Below, piece by piece: positions 6,927 through 13,887 of a stretch of 14,651 nt of DNA. The notes below the pieces were generated by a model, which had not been told where the DNA came from, did no database searches, and was given only the letters and a program-made list of their open reading frames with translations. The position numbers and the translations under genes are program-made. This DNA comes from Rhizobacter sp. GTDB taxonomy: Bacteria; Pseudomonadota; Gammaproteobacteria; Burkholderiales; Burkholderiaceae_C. The stretch is taken from NCBI GenBank assembly GCA_025360945.1, contig JANYBE010000409.1, positions 1 through 14,651 of the forward strand. The letters are read 5' to 3'. How positions within the stretch are numbered: position 1 is the stretch's first letter; the number at the start of each line of letters is the position of its first letter.

Positions 6927-7361
6927 AGGGCGCAGGTGTTGGGCGACGCCGGTGGCGCGCTCTATGTGATCTCGAGCGGCAAGGCCGGCTTCGATGTCTC
7001 GGCCGGCTTCGCGTCCAACGGCTTCGGGGAGCACTCACCGGGCAGGTACTCGATGCTCGCCGCGCTGGTGTGCGAGGTCGTGATGACGATGATGTTCCTG
7101 ATCGTGATCCTCCCAGCGCCACCGATAAACGCGCACCGGCCGGCTTCGCGCAGATCGCGATCGGCCTGCGCCTGACGCTGATCCATTTGATCAGCATCCC
7201 CGTCACAAACACCTCGGTGAACTCCGAGGCGCAGCGCCGGCCTCGCGCTCTGTTCGTCGGCGGCCGGGCGATCGAGCAGCTGTGGCTGTTCTGGGTCGCA
7301 GCCGTCGTCGGCGCGCTGCCCCACAGGGCTTGCGTATCGCGGGTTCGTGCAGTCCGACTGA
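6927..7361 (+). pseudogene. aqpZ: Aquaporin Z remnant, 5'-truncated and frameshifted
   Basis: Three frames joined in order give the C-terminal half of AqpZ. First come [51 protein letters not shown] and FLIVIL. After a shift at about 7111-7118 come [20 protein letters not shown] and [15 protein letters not shown], then [24 protein letters not shown]. After a second shift near 7320-7330 comes [10 protein letters not shown] and a TGA at 7359-7361. The N-terminal half, with the first NPA loop and helices 1-3, is missing. The second NPA box is replaced by NSE (7219-7227). The bases at 6869-6915 could be a heavily decayed first NPA region, but I cannot align them safely. The gene cannot make a water channel. 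It converges on the PaaK-like gene, with stops 1 nt apart. Confidence 0.85.
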
Positions 7362-7362
7362 A

Positions 7363-8619
7363 CTACCGATAGCTGCGAACGTCGGCAATCACCTTGCCGT
7401 CGTTGGGCAGGCTGCCTGGTGCGCACACGGTCACGTCGGCGCGCAGCTTGGTGACGTCGCGCACGCTGTCGGCGACGCGCGCCGCCAGGCCGATGGGCGA
7501 GCCGGCGACTTCGATGTGCAGCGCCATCGAGTCGTTTGCCATCTCGCCGCTTACGATCAGTCGCGCCTTTCGCACCTCGGGGTGGCGGCGCGCGATCTCG
7601 GCGACCTGGGCGGGGTGCACGAACATGCCGCGCACCTTAGCGGTCTGATCCGCGCGGCCCATCCAGCCCTTGATGCGGGTGTTGGTGCGGCCGCTCGGGC
7701 ACTGGCCCGCGAGCACCGCCGAGAGGTCGCCGGTACCGAAGCGGATCAGCGGGTAGCCGGGGTTCAGCGTCGTCACGACGACTTCGCCGACCTCGCCATC
7801 GGGCACCGGTTCGCCGGTGCCGGGCCGCACGATCTCCACGATCACGCCTTCGTCGATCACCAACCCTTCGCGCGCCGAGGTCTCGTACGCGACGAGTCCG
7901 AGGTCGGCTGTGCCATAGCTTTGATACGCACCGATGCCGCGCGAGAGCAGCCAGTCGCGCAGCGACGGCGGAAAGGCCTCGCCTCCGACCGACGCCTTCG
8001 TCAGCGACGGCAGCGCGACGCCGAGTTCGTCGGCCTTTTCGAGAATGATCTTCAGAAAGCTCGGCGTGCCGATGTAGGCCGAGGGCTTCAACGCGGCCAT
8101 CGCTTGCACCTGCTGTTCGGTCTGGCCAGTACCGCCCGGAAACACGGTGCAGCCAAGCGCGAACGCGCCGCTTTCCATCATCGCGCCGGCGGGCGTGAAG
8201 TGATAGCTGAACGTGTTGTGCGCGAGGTCACCCGCGCGCAGCCCGGCCGCGAACAGCGCGCGCGCCATGCGCCAATAGTCGGAGCCACTCCCTTCGGGCT
8301 CGTAGATCGGCCCGGGCGACGCGAACACGCGCAGCGCGCGCTGCGGTGCGGCGCCCCAGCCCAGGGCCGAGAAGCCGCCGAATACGTCAGATGCGTTTGA
8401 CGCGCGCTGCTGCTCGAGCAGCTCGTGCTTGCGGATCACCGGGAGCTGAGCCAGCGCGCCGCGACTCGCGACCCGTGCCGCGTCGATATCGCGCAAGCTG
8501 GCCGCGAACGCACGCGCATGCGTCTTCGCGTGCGCGACCTGCGCGGCGAGCGCTGCCATGAGTGCCGCTTCGCGCTGCTCCGGCGCACGCCGCTCGAGCG
8601 TGTCGAAGTAGACGTTCAT
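7363..8619 (-). CDS. PaaK-like phenylacetate-CoA ligase family protein
   Basis: This 418-residue adenylate-forming enzyme would activate a carboxylic acid to its CoA thioester via an acyl-AMP. Visible motifs are [11 protein letters not shown] (160-170), the [18 protein letters not shown] block (183-200), the acyl/AMP-binding YGTADLG (235-241), [10 protein letters not shown] (293-302, with the Asp that binds ribose), [20 protein letters not shown] (317-336, hinge into the small domain) and [12 protein letters not shown] (404-415, with the C-terminal Lys). The glycine- and Ser/Thr-rich P-loop (SSGTTGKP in PaaK) is not seen; its place seems taken by [17 protein letters not shown] (99-115). It overlaps the 89-residue gene by ATGA and is the last gene of the transporter operon. 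True substrate unknown; benzoate, phenylacetate or other aryl/acyl acids are all possible. Confidence 0.88.
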   Translation of the reverse strand: MNVYFDTLERRAPEQREAALMAALAAQVAHAKTHARAFAASLRDIDAARVASRGALAQLPVIRKHELLEQQRASNASDVFGGFSALGWGAAPQRALRVFASPGPIYEPEGSGSDYWRMARALFAAGLRAGDLAHNTFSYHFTPAGAMMESGAFALGCTVFPGGTGQTEQQVQAMAALKPSAYIGTPSFLKIILEKADELGVALPSLTKASVGGEAFPPSLRDWLLSRGIGAYQSYGTADLGLVAYETSAREGLVIDEGVIVEIVRPGTGEPVPDGEVGEVVVTTLNPGYPLIRFGTGDLSAVLAGQCPSGRTNTRIKGWMGRADQTAKVRGMFVHPAQVAEIARRHPEVRKARLIVSGEMANDSMALHIEVAGSPIGLAARVADSVRDVTKLRADVTVCAPGSLPNDGKVIADVRSYR

Positions 8620-8885
8620 TCCTCGTCGCCGCGATCGGCGCGGCGCTTCGCATCGTCGAGCAGCTTGCGCTGGCCGACCGGTGTGTCGACGGCGTAGCGG
8701 TCGAAGCCGCCGCGCGAGCGTTTTAGATCGCCGAACAGCGCGCCTGCGTCGTCGTGGAAGTGCAGGAACGCGCTGCCCTTCAGGTAGAAGATGCCGGGCT
8801 TCATCTCTTTGAGCCCCGGGATGGAGCGCAGCTGGCGCAGCAGCGGCAGCAGGCGCTTTAGGACTTCGTCGTCGGCGTGTGCCAT
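8616..8885 (-). CDS. Conserved-looking 89-residue protein of unknown function
   Basis: I do not recognise a named family. The protein begins with a charged helix (DDEVLKRLLPLLRQLRSIPG), then a compact part with GIFYLKGSAFLHFHDDAGALFGDLK and FDRYAVDTPVGQRKLLDDAKRR. There is no signal peptide, membrane helix or Cys, so it is probably cytoplasmic. The HFHDD stretch could suggest a metal or active site, but this is only a guess. Reality as a gene is well supported: a strong Shine-Dalgarno AGAGGAG sits 6 nt before the ATG, the gene fits between livF (13-nt gap) and the PaaK-like ligase (ATGA overlap), and the residue composition is sensible. Coupling to the ligase suggests a role in the same pathway. 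Confidence 0.8.
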   Translation of the reverse strand: MAHADDEVLKRLLPLLRQLRSIPGLKEMKPGIFYLKGSAFLHFHDDAGALFGDLKRSRGGFDRYAVDTPVGQRKLLDDAKRRADRGDEE

Positions 8886-8891
8886 GCGTGT

Positions 8892-8898
8892 CTCCTCT
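8892..8898 (-). promoter_or_regulatory. Strong ribosome binding site of the 89-residue gene
   Basis: On the minus strand the bases read AGAGGAG, with a 6-nt spacer to the ATG at 8885. It is the strongest such site in the operon, directly abuts the livF stop, and fixes the start of the small gene. Confidence 0.75.
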
Positions 8899-9711
8899 TC
8901 AGGCGAGCCAGCGCTTGCGGCGCCGATAGCTCTTCACATCCCGAAAGCTCTTGCGGTCGCCACCGCCTACGCCGAGATAGAACTCCTTCACGTCCTCGTT
9001 CTCGCGCAGTGCGGCGGCCGCACCGTCCATCACGATGCGGCCGTTCTCGAGGATGTAGCCGTAGTCGGCATAGCGCAGCGCCATGTTGGTGTTCTGCTCG
9101 GCGAGCAGAAAGGTCACGCCTTCGCGGGTGTTCAGATCCTTGACGATCTCGAACACCTCCTCGACGATCTGTGGCGCCAGCCCCATCGACGGCTCGTCGA
9201 GCAGCACCATCTTCGGGTTCGCCATCAGCGCGCGGCCGATCGCGCACATCTGCTGCTCGCCGCCCGAGGTGTACGCGGCCTGCGAGCCGCGCCGCACCTT
9301 GAGGCGCGGGAAGTAGTTGTAGACCTTCTCGAGCGTGGAGGCGACCGCAGCCCTGCTGTCCTTGCGCGTGTAGGCGCCAGTCATCAGGTTGTCCTCGATC
9401 GTCAGGTGCGCGAAGCAGTGGCGGCCCTCCATCACCTGAATCACGCCGCGCTCCACCATGTCGGAGGTGGAGAGCGCTTCGATGCGCTCGCCGCGCAGCT
9501 CGATGCTGCCTTTGGTCACCGCGCCGCGCTCGCCGGCAAGCAGGTTGCTGACGGCCCGCAGCGTTGTCGTCTTGCCCGCGCCGTTGCCGCCCATCAGCGC
9601 GACGATGCGCCCCTCGGGCACCTGCAGCGAGACGCCCTTGAGCACAAGGATCACATGGTTGTAGATCACCTCGATGCCGTTGACGTTCAACAGGACGTTC
9701 GTCGCGCTCAT
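8899..9711 (-). CDS. Branched-chain-amino-acid-type ABC transporter ATPase (LivF-like)
   Basis: This 270-residue cytoplasmic ATPase is one of the two that power the importer. Walker A GGNGAGKTT lies at 41-49, the Q-loop region VMEGRHCF at 93-100, the ABC signature TSGGEQQ at 148-154, and Walker B MVLLDEPS with the D-loop SMGLAP at 168-180. AEQN near 208 occupies the H-loop, where LivF proteins commonly have Gln instead of His. The C-terminus extends with a basic tail (SYRRRKRWLA), somewhat longer than the usual 235-240 residues. The Shine-Dalgarno GAGGA overlaps the stop codon of the substrate-binding protein gene, 7 nt from the ATG, so it is co-translated. The Liv name reflects family only; the cargo need not be an amino acid. 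Confidence 0.92.
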   Translation of the reverse strand: MSATNVLLNVNGIEVIYNHVILVLKGVSLQVPEGRIVALMGGNGAGKTTTLRAVSNLLAGERGAVTKGSIELRGERIEALSTSDMVERGVIQVMEGRHCFAHLTIEDNLMTGAYTRKDSRAAVASTLEKVYNYFPRLKVRRGSQAAYTSGGEQQMCAIGRALMANPKMVLLDEPSMGLAPQIVEEVFEIVKDLNTREGVTFLLAEQNTNMALRYADYGYILENGRIVMDGAAAALRENEDVKEFYLGVGGGDRKSFRDVKSYRRRKRWLA

Positions 9712-9721
9712 TGCATCATCC

Positions 9722-11050
9722 TCAGGACTGGCAATCCTCTGGGGTGCGGCGCGTGAGCTTCTTCTCGCTCGCGTACTTGTCCGCCGCCACCTTCACCATC
9801 GGCTTGATGATCTGCTCGTCAGCCTGCAGCCAGTCGGAGCTGAAGTTCCACTTTGCGCCGTCCCAGGTGTGCACGCGTGCCCAGGTCGAGCCCATGTGGT
9901 CCTGGCACGAGGTCGACAGCGGCCGCATCACGCCCGAGAAGCCGAGCGCGTCGAGCCGCTTCTGGTCGAGCGCGAGGTTCTCCAGGCCCCAGCGCACCTG
10001 GTCGCCGGTCATGACCTTGCCCTTGCCGAAACGCTCCTGCGCGCGCCGTACGGCCTCGACGCCTAGCATCTGAATGATCACGCCGCGGGTGTACAGCACC
10101 GTGCCGACTTCATCCTTCGGCCCGGTTCCTTGGCCCTTGTCGTGCACGTATTTCAGGATGTCCTGGATCACCTTCGGGCTCGTGCCCGATGTGTTCAGGT
10201 TCAGCGCGTTGTAGCCCTTTGCACCTTCGCCGACGTCCTTCACATCGGGTTCGGCGCCCGACCACCACACGCCGTACATCTTGTCGCGCGGATAGCCGGT
10301 CGCCTGCGCTTCCTTCAGTGCGGTCGAGTTCATCACGCCCCATCCCCACAGCAGCACGTAGTCGGGCTTGCTCTGCCGTACCTGCAGCCAAGCCGACTTC
10401 TGCTCCACTCCCGGCGCGGTGACCGGGATTTTGATCAGTTCGAAGCCGTGCATTTTGGCGCGCTCTTCGAGCAGCGGGATTGGCTCCTTGCCGAACGGGC
10501 TGTCGTGGTACACGAGCGCAATCTTCTTGCCCTTGAGCTTGTCCAGGCTCCCTTCCTTCTTGCCGATGTGCTGGATCAGCATGTCGGCGGCGGTCCAGTA
10601 GCTGCCCATTAGCGGGAAGTTCCACTTGAACACGTTGCCGTCCTGCGAGGCCGACAGGCCGTAGCCCAGCGTGATCAGCGGGATGTGGTCGGTCGCGACC
10701 TTGTCCGTCAGCGCGAAAGTGATGCCGGTGGCCTGCGGATCGATCAGCGTCACGCCGGGCCGGTTCTTCAGTCGTTCGTAGCACTCCACACCCTTGTCGG
10801 TGGCATAGCCGGTTTCGCATTCCTCAAACGTGAGCTTCACGCCGTTGATGCCGCCGTCACGCGCGTTGATCATCTTGATGTAGTCCTGCTTTCCATTGGC
10901 CCAAGGCGTGCCGTTCGGTGCATAGGCGCCGGTGCGGTAGGCGAGTAGCGGGAAGAACTGCTCCTTGGCCTGCGCGAACGCACCGCTGGCCGCGGCCATC
11001 AGCGTTGCGCCTAGAGCGAGAGACTTCGCGAGAGACTTCAGGTGGTGCAT
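9722..11050 (-). CDS. Periplasmic substrate-binding protein of a Liv-type ABC importer
   Basis: The 442-residue precursor has a classical signal peptide: H and K near the start, hydrophobic ALGATLMAAASGAFA, and cleavage after AFA at residue 26. The mature protein is a type I periplasmic binding fold (Peripla_BP_6): LAYRTGAYAPNGTPWANG (ligand-loop region), INARDGGINGVKLTFEECETG, IPLITLGYGLSAS, KIALVYHDSPFGKEP (hinge and second lobe) and SKPDYVLLWGWGVMNS. Four Cys remain (78, 90, 382, 440), which could form two disulfides. I chose ATG 11050 because GGAGG lies 5 nt upstream and the signal peptide begins there; a non-ATG start at 11104 adds an unlikely hydrophilic 18 residues. It captures the substrate and hands it to the permeases. 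The ligand cannot be deduced. Confidence 0.92.
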   Translation of the reverse strand: MHHLKSLAKSLALGATLMAAASGAFAQAKEQFFPLLAYRTGAYAPNGTPWANGKQDYIKMINARDGGINGVKLTFEECETGYATDKGVECYERLKNRPGVTLIDPQATGITFALTDKVATDHIPLITLGYGLSASQDGNVFKWNFPLMGSYWTAADMLIQHIGKKEGSLDKLKGKKIALVYHDSPFGKEPIPLLEERAKMHGFELIKIPVTAPGVEQKSAWLQVRQSKPDYVLLWGWGVMNSTALKEAQATGYPRDKMYGVWWSGAEPDVKDVGEGAKGYNALNLNTSGTSPKVIQDILKYVHDKGQGTGPKDEVGTVLYTRGVIIQMLGVEAVRRAQERFGKGKVMTGDQVRWGLENLALDQKRLDALGFSGVMRPLSTSCQDHMGSTWARVHTWDGAKWNFSSDWLQADEQIIKPMVKVAADKYASEKKLTRRTPEDCQS

Positions 11051-11055
11051 GTCTG

Positions 11056-11060
11056 CCTCC
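11056..11060 (-). promoter_or_regulatory. Ribosome binding site fixing the substrate-binding protein start
   Basis: GGAGG on the minus strand, 5 nt before the ATG at 11050. It lies in the 61-nt gap after livM, the largest gap in the operon. That gap shows no hairpin with a T-tract, so no internal terminator is evident; the good site may serve to raise translation of the binding protein relative to the permeases. Confidence 0.7.
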
Positions 11061-11111
11061 AAGAGGGGTTGGTGGTAAGCGGGTGTCGCTCGGCGGCGAT
11101 TCAATTCGATG

Positions 11112-12176
11112 TCAATGAGGGAAGGGCCAGAGCCGCAACTTTTCTTTGGCGGTGGACCACAAGCGCGCGATGCCGTGCGGCTCGACGATCAGGAAGAACA
11201 CGATCAGCGCGCCGAAGATCATGAAGGTAAGGTGCGAGGCCGTCGCGGTGTCGATCGGGATGCCGAACCAGTACGGGAGCCCGTCGAGGACGATCGGCAG
11301 CACGACGATGAAGGCTGCGCCGAAGAAGCTGCCCATGATCGAGCCGAGGCCGCCGATGATCACCATGAACAGCAGCTGGAAGGAGCGATCGATGTTGAAC
11401 GCCGCCGGCTCCCACGACCCTAGGTGCACGAAGCCCCATAGACCACCTGCGACGCCGACGATGAACGAGCTCACGGCGAACGCCGTGAGCTTGGCATAGA
11501 CGGGTCGAATGCCGATCACCGCGGCGGCCACGTCCATGTCGCGGATCGCCATCCACTCGCGGCCGATCGCGCCGCGCACCAGGTTCTTCGCCAGCAGCGC
11601 GAACACCGCGAGCACGAGCGTTGCGAACAGGTACCTCTGCACGGGCGATTCGATCGGCAGCCCGAGCACGTTCAGGCCTGCGACGCTGACCGACCCCGAC
11701 GACGAACCGTTCGTCACCCATGCCAGGCGCAGGCAAGCCCAGTCGACGAAAAACTGCGCGGCGAGCGTTGCGACCGCGAGGTACAGCCCCTTGATGCGCA
11801 GCGACGGAACGCCGAATAGCACGCCGACGACCGTGCTCGCGATGCCACCCAGCAGCAGCGACGCGAGCAGCGGCATGCCCTCGATGCGCACATGGAAGTT
11901 GTACGCTGTATAGGCTCCGACTGCCATGAACGCGCCATGGCCGAGCGAGATCTGGCCGCAGTAGCCGACCAGGATGTTTAGCCCCATTGCGGCGAGCGAC
12001 AGGATTACGAACGGAATCAGAATGGCCGTCAGCAAATACGGCGAGGCGACCAGCGGAACGATCACGAAGGCCAGCACCAGCAGCGCGGCGATCGCGATGC
12101 GGTCCTGCAGAATCGGGAATATCTGCTGGTCGGTCCTGTAGCTGGCCTTGAACTGGCCGTTTTCTCGGTACAGCAT
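11112..12176 (-). CDS. Branched-chain-amino-acid-type ABC permease (LivM-like)
   Basis: This 354-residue inner-membrane permease pairs with the LivH-type subunit. It starts MLYRENGQFKASYRTDQQ, a polar N-terminus. Repeated hydrophobic helices follow (IAIAALLVLAFVIVPLVAS, TAILIPFVILSLAAMGLNIL). The conserved LivM block GYCGQISLGHGAFMAVGAY comes next, then LRIKGLYLAVATLAAQF. The EAA-like loop region is IGREWMAIRDMDVAAAVIGI, and after it comes FIVGVAGGLWGF. The late IIGGLGSIMGSFFGAAF block is the usual C-terminal signature. The reading frame stays open far upstream inside livH, but the family starts at this ATG, 2 nt past the livH stop (TGA-CC-ATG). Confidence 0.93.
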   Translation of the reverse strand: MLYRENGQFKASYRTDQQIFPILQDRIAIAALLVLAFVIVPLVASPYLLTAILIPFVILSLAAMGLNILVGYCGQISLGHGAFMAVGAYTAYNFHVRIEGMPLLASLLLGGIASTVVGVLFGVPSLRIKGLYLAVATLAAQFFVDWACLRLAWVTNGSSSGSVSVAGLNVLGLPIESPVQRYLFATLVLAVFALLAKNLVRGAIGREWMAIRDMDVAAAVIGIRPVYAKLTAFAVSSFIVGVAGGLWGFVHLGSWEPAAFNIDRSFQLLFMVIIGGLGSIMGSFFGAAFIVVLPIVLDGLPYWFGIPIDTATASHLTFMIFGALIVFFLIVEPHGIARLWSTAKEKLRLWPFPH

Positions 12177-12178
12177 GG

Positions 12179-13108
12179 TCAGACGCGATCGATGATCTTC
12201 TCGCCGAACAGCCCTTGCGGCCGAACGAGCAGAAACACCAGCGCCAGCACGTACGCGAACCAGATCTCGATCCCGCCACCGAACATCGGCCCGATATAGA
12301 TCTCCGACAGCTTCTCGCCGACTCCGATGATCAGCCCACCGATGATCGCCCCCGGCACCGAGGTCAATCCGCCGAGGATCACGACCGGCAGCGCCTTCAG
12401 CGCGACCAGCGAGAGCGAGAACTGCACGCCGAGCTTGCTGCCCCAGATCACGCCGGCGACGAGCGCGACGAAACCGGCGACCGACCAAACGATAATCCAG
12501 ATGCGCCCGAGCGGGATGCCGATCGACTGCGCGGCCTGGTGGTCGTCGGCGACCGCGCGCAGCGCACGGCCGGTCGCGGTCTTCTGGAAGAACAGCGCGA
12601 GCAGCGCGACCAGCACCGCGGCGATCGCAGCCGCGTACAGGTCTTCCTTGTTGATCAGCACGCCGCCCTCGAACAGGCGCTCGAACACCAGGATTGGATC
12701 CTTGGGCATGCCGACATCGATCTTGTAGATGCCGGAGCCGAACAGCGTCTGGCCGAAACCTTCGAGGAAGTAGGTAATGCCCAGCGTGGCCATCAGCAGC
12801 GTGATGTGTTCCTGGTTCACGAGGTGGCGCAGCACCAGGCGCTCGATGACCCAAGCCACCGCGATCATCACCAGAATCGCCGCCGCGAACGCGAGCACGT
12901 TGGCGAGGATCTTGTTGTCGAAGCCGAGCCACTTCGGGATCCACTCGTAAAAGCGCGCCATCGCCATCGCCGCGAACAGCACCATCGCACCCTGCGCGAA
13001 GTTGAAGACGCCGCTGGCCTTGTAAATCAGCACGAAACCGAGCGCGATCAGCGAATACAGCATGCCGACCATCAGGCCGCCGAATAGGGTTTCGAGGAAG
13101 AAGCCCAT
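12179..13108 (-). CDS. Branched-chain-amino-acid-type ABC permease (LivH-like)
   Basis: This 309-residue inner-membrane permease starts MGFFLETLFGGLMVGMLYSL. It continues with the LivH hallmark ALGFVLIYKASGVFNFAQGA at 22-41, hydrophobic helices, ATLGITYFLEGFGQTLFG and the cytoplasmic ATPase-contact loop around TGRALRAVADDHQAAQSIGI. It ends with VILGGLTSVPGAIIGGLIIG and a last helix before LVRPQGLFG. All expected parts are present and the length is normal. Its ATG shares one base with the livG stop (TGATG), and livM begins 2 nt after its own stop, so the three membrane-complex genes are translationally linked. Confidence 0.94.
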   Translation of the reverse strand: MGFFLETLFGGLMVGMLYSLIALGFVLIYKASGVFNFAQGAMVLFAAMAMARFYEWIPKWLGFDNKILANVLAFAAAILVMIAVAWVIERLVLRHLVNQEHITLLMATLGITYFLEGFGQTLFGSGIYKIDVGMPKDPILVFERLFEGGVLINKEDLYAAAIAAVLVALLALFFQKTATGRALRAVADDHQAAQSIGIPLGRIWIIVWSVAGFVALVAGVIWGSKLGVQFSLSLVALKALPVVILGGLTSVPGAIIGGLIIGVGEKLSEIYIGPMFGGGIEIWFAYVLALVFLLVRPQGLFGEKIIDRV

Positions 13109-13887
13109 CAGTGAGATGTCCCGAGGTAGGCGCTGATGACGTCGGCGTTGTTGCGCACTTCGTCCGGCGTGCCGTCGCCGATCTTCCTGCCGTAGTCGAG
13201 CACGACGACGCGGTCCGAAATGTCCATCACCACGCCCATGTCGTGTTCGATCAGCACTATGGTCGTGCCGAACTCGTCATTCACGTCGAGGATGAAGCGG
13301 CTCATGTCCTGCTTCTCCTCGACGTTCATGCCGGCCATCGGCTCGTCGAGCAGCAGCACCTGCGGCTCCATCGCGAGCGCTCGGCCGAGGTCGACGCGCT
13401 TTTGCAAGCCATACGGCATGCGCCCGACCGGCGTCTTGCGGTAGGGTTGGATCTCGAGGAAGTCGATGATGCGCTCGACGAACAGCCGCTGCGCGGCCTC
13501 TTCGCGTTGCGCCGGGCCGATGCGAAGCGCCTGCATGAAGAGGTTGCTCTTCATCTTCAGGTTGCGTCCGGTCATGATGTTGTCGAGCACGCTCATGCCC
13601 TTGAACAGCGCGAGGTTCTGGAACGTGCGCGCCACGCCCATCTCGGCCACCTGGCGCGAATTCATGTGCTTGAACGCTTGCCCACGCAGCGCGATCGTGC
13701 CCTTCTGCGGCTGGTAGACGCCGTTGATGCAGTTCAGCATCGAACTCTTGCCGGCGCCGTTGGGACCGATGATGGCGCGGATCTCGTGCTCGCGGACATC
13801 GAAGCTGATGTCGGTAAGCGCCTTCACGCCACCGAACGCGAGCGAGATATTGCTCACTTCGAGAATGACCTCGCCGATCTTTCTCAT
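13108..13887 (-). CDS. Branched-chain-amino-acid-type ABC transporter ATPase (LivG-like)
   Basis: This is the second cytoplasmic ATPase of the importer, 259 residues. Walker A GPNGAGKSS lies at 41-49, and the Q-loop region RTFQNLALFKGMSVLDN at 87-103. The signature motif is the relaxed PYGLQKRVDLGRAL (158-171), as usual for LivG rather than LSGGQ. Walker B is VLLLDEP with the MAGMN D-loop (177-188), and the H-loop is IEHDM (213-217). The C-terminal GDGTPDEVRNNADVISAYLG is the typical LivG end. The start MRKIGEVILEVSNISLAFGG agrees with the family. The frame is open further upstream, but that part lies inside the synthetase gene. The ATG overlaps the synthetase stop by ATGA. Confidence 0.94.
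   Translation of the reverse strand: MRKIGEVILEVSNISLAFGGVKALTDISFDVREHEIRAIIGPNGAGKSSMLNCINGVYQPQKGTIALRGQAFKHMNSRQVAEMGVARTFQNLALFKGMSVLDNIMTGRNLKMKSNLFMQALRIGPAQREEAAQRLFVERIIDFLEIQPYRKTPVGRMPYGLQKRVDLGRALAMEPQVLLLDEPMAGMNVEEKQDMSRFILDVNDEFGTTIVLIEHDMGVVMDISDRVVVLDYGRKIGDGTPDEVRNNADVISAYLGTSH

Noticed and set aside
7282..8400. 372-codon plus-strand open frame
   Set aside because: It lies antisense to the PaaK-like ligase, and its translation is low-complexity and rich in Arg, His and Ala as expected for a GC-rich shadow frame. No family motif is visible.
8791..9756. 321-codon plus-strand open frame
   Set aside because: It is antisense to the livF-type gene, which has all ABC motifs. The plus-strand product has no recognisable domain.
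11112..12944. 610-codon minus-strand frame suggesting a fused LivH-LivM protein
   Set aside because: The upstream 256 codons are the wrong frame of livH and show no LivM homology. A proper livM ATG at 12176 follows the livH stop by 2 nt.
12215..13087. 290-codon plus-strand open frame
   Set aside because: It is antisense to the livH-type permease and extremely rich in Asp, Arg, Gln and His; a shadow of a membrane protein gene.
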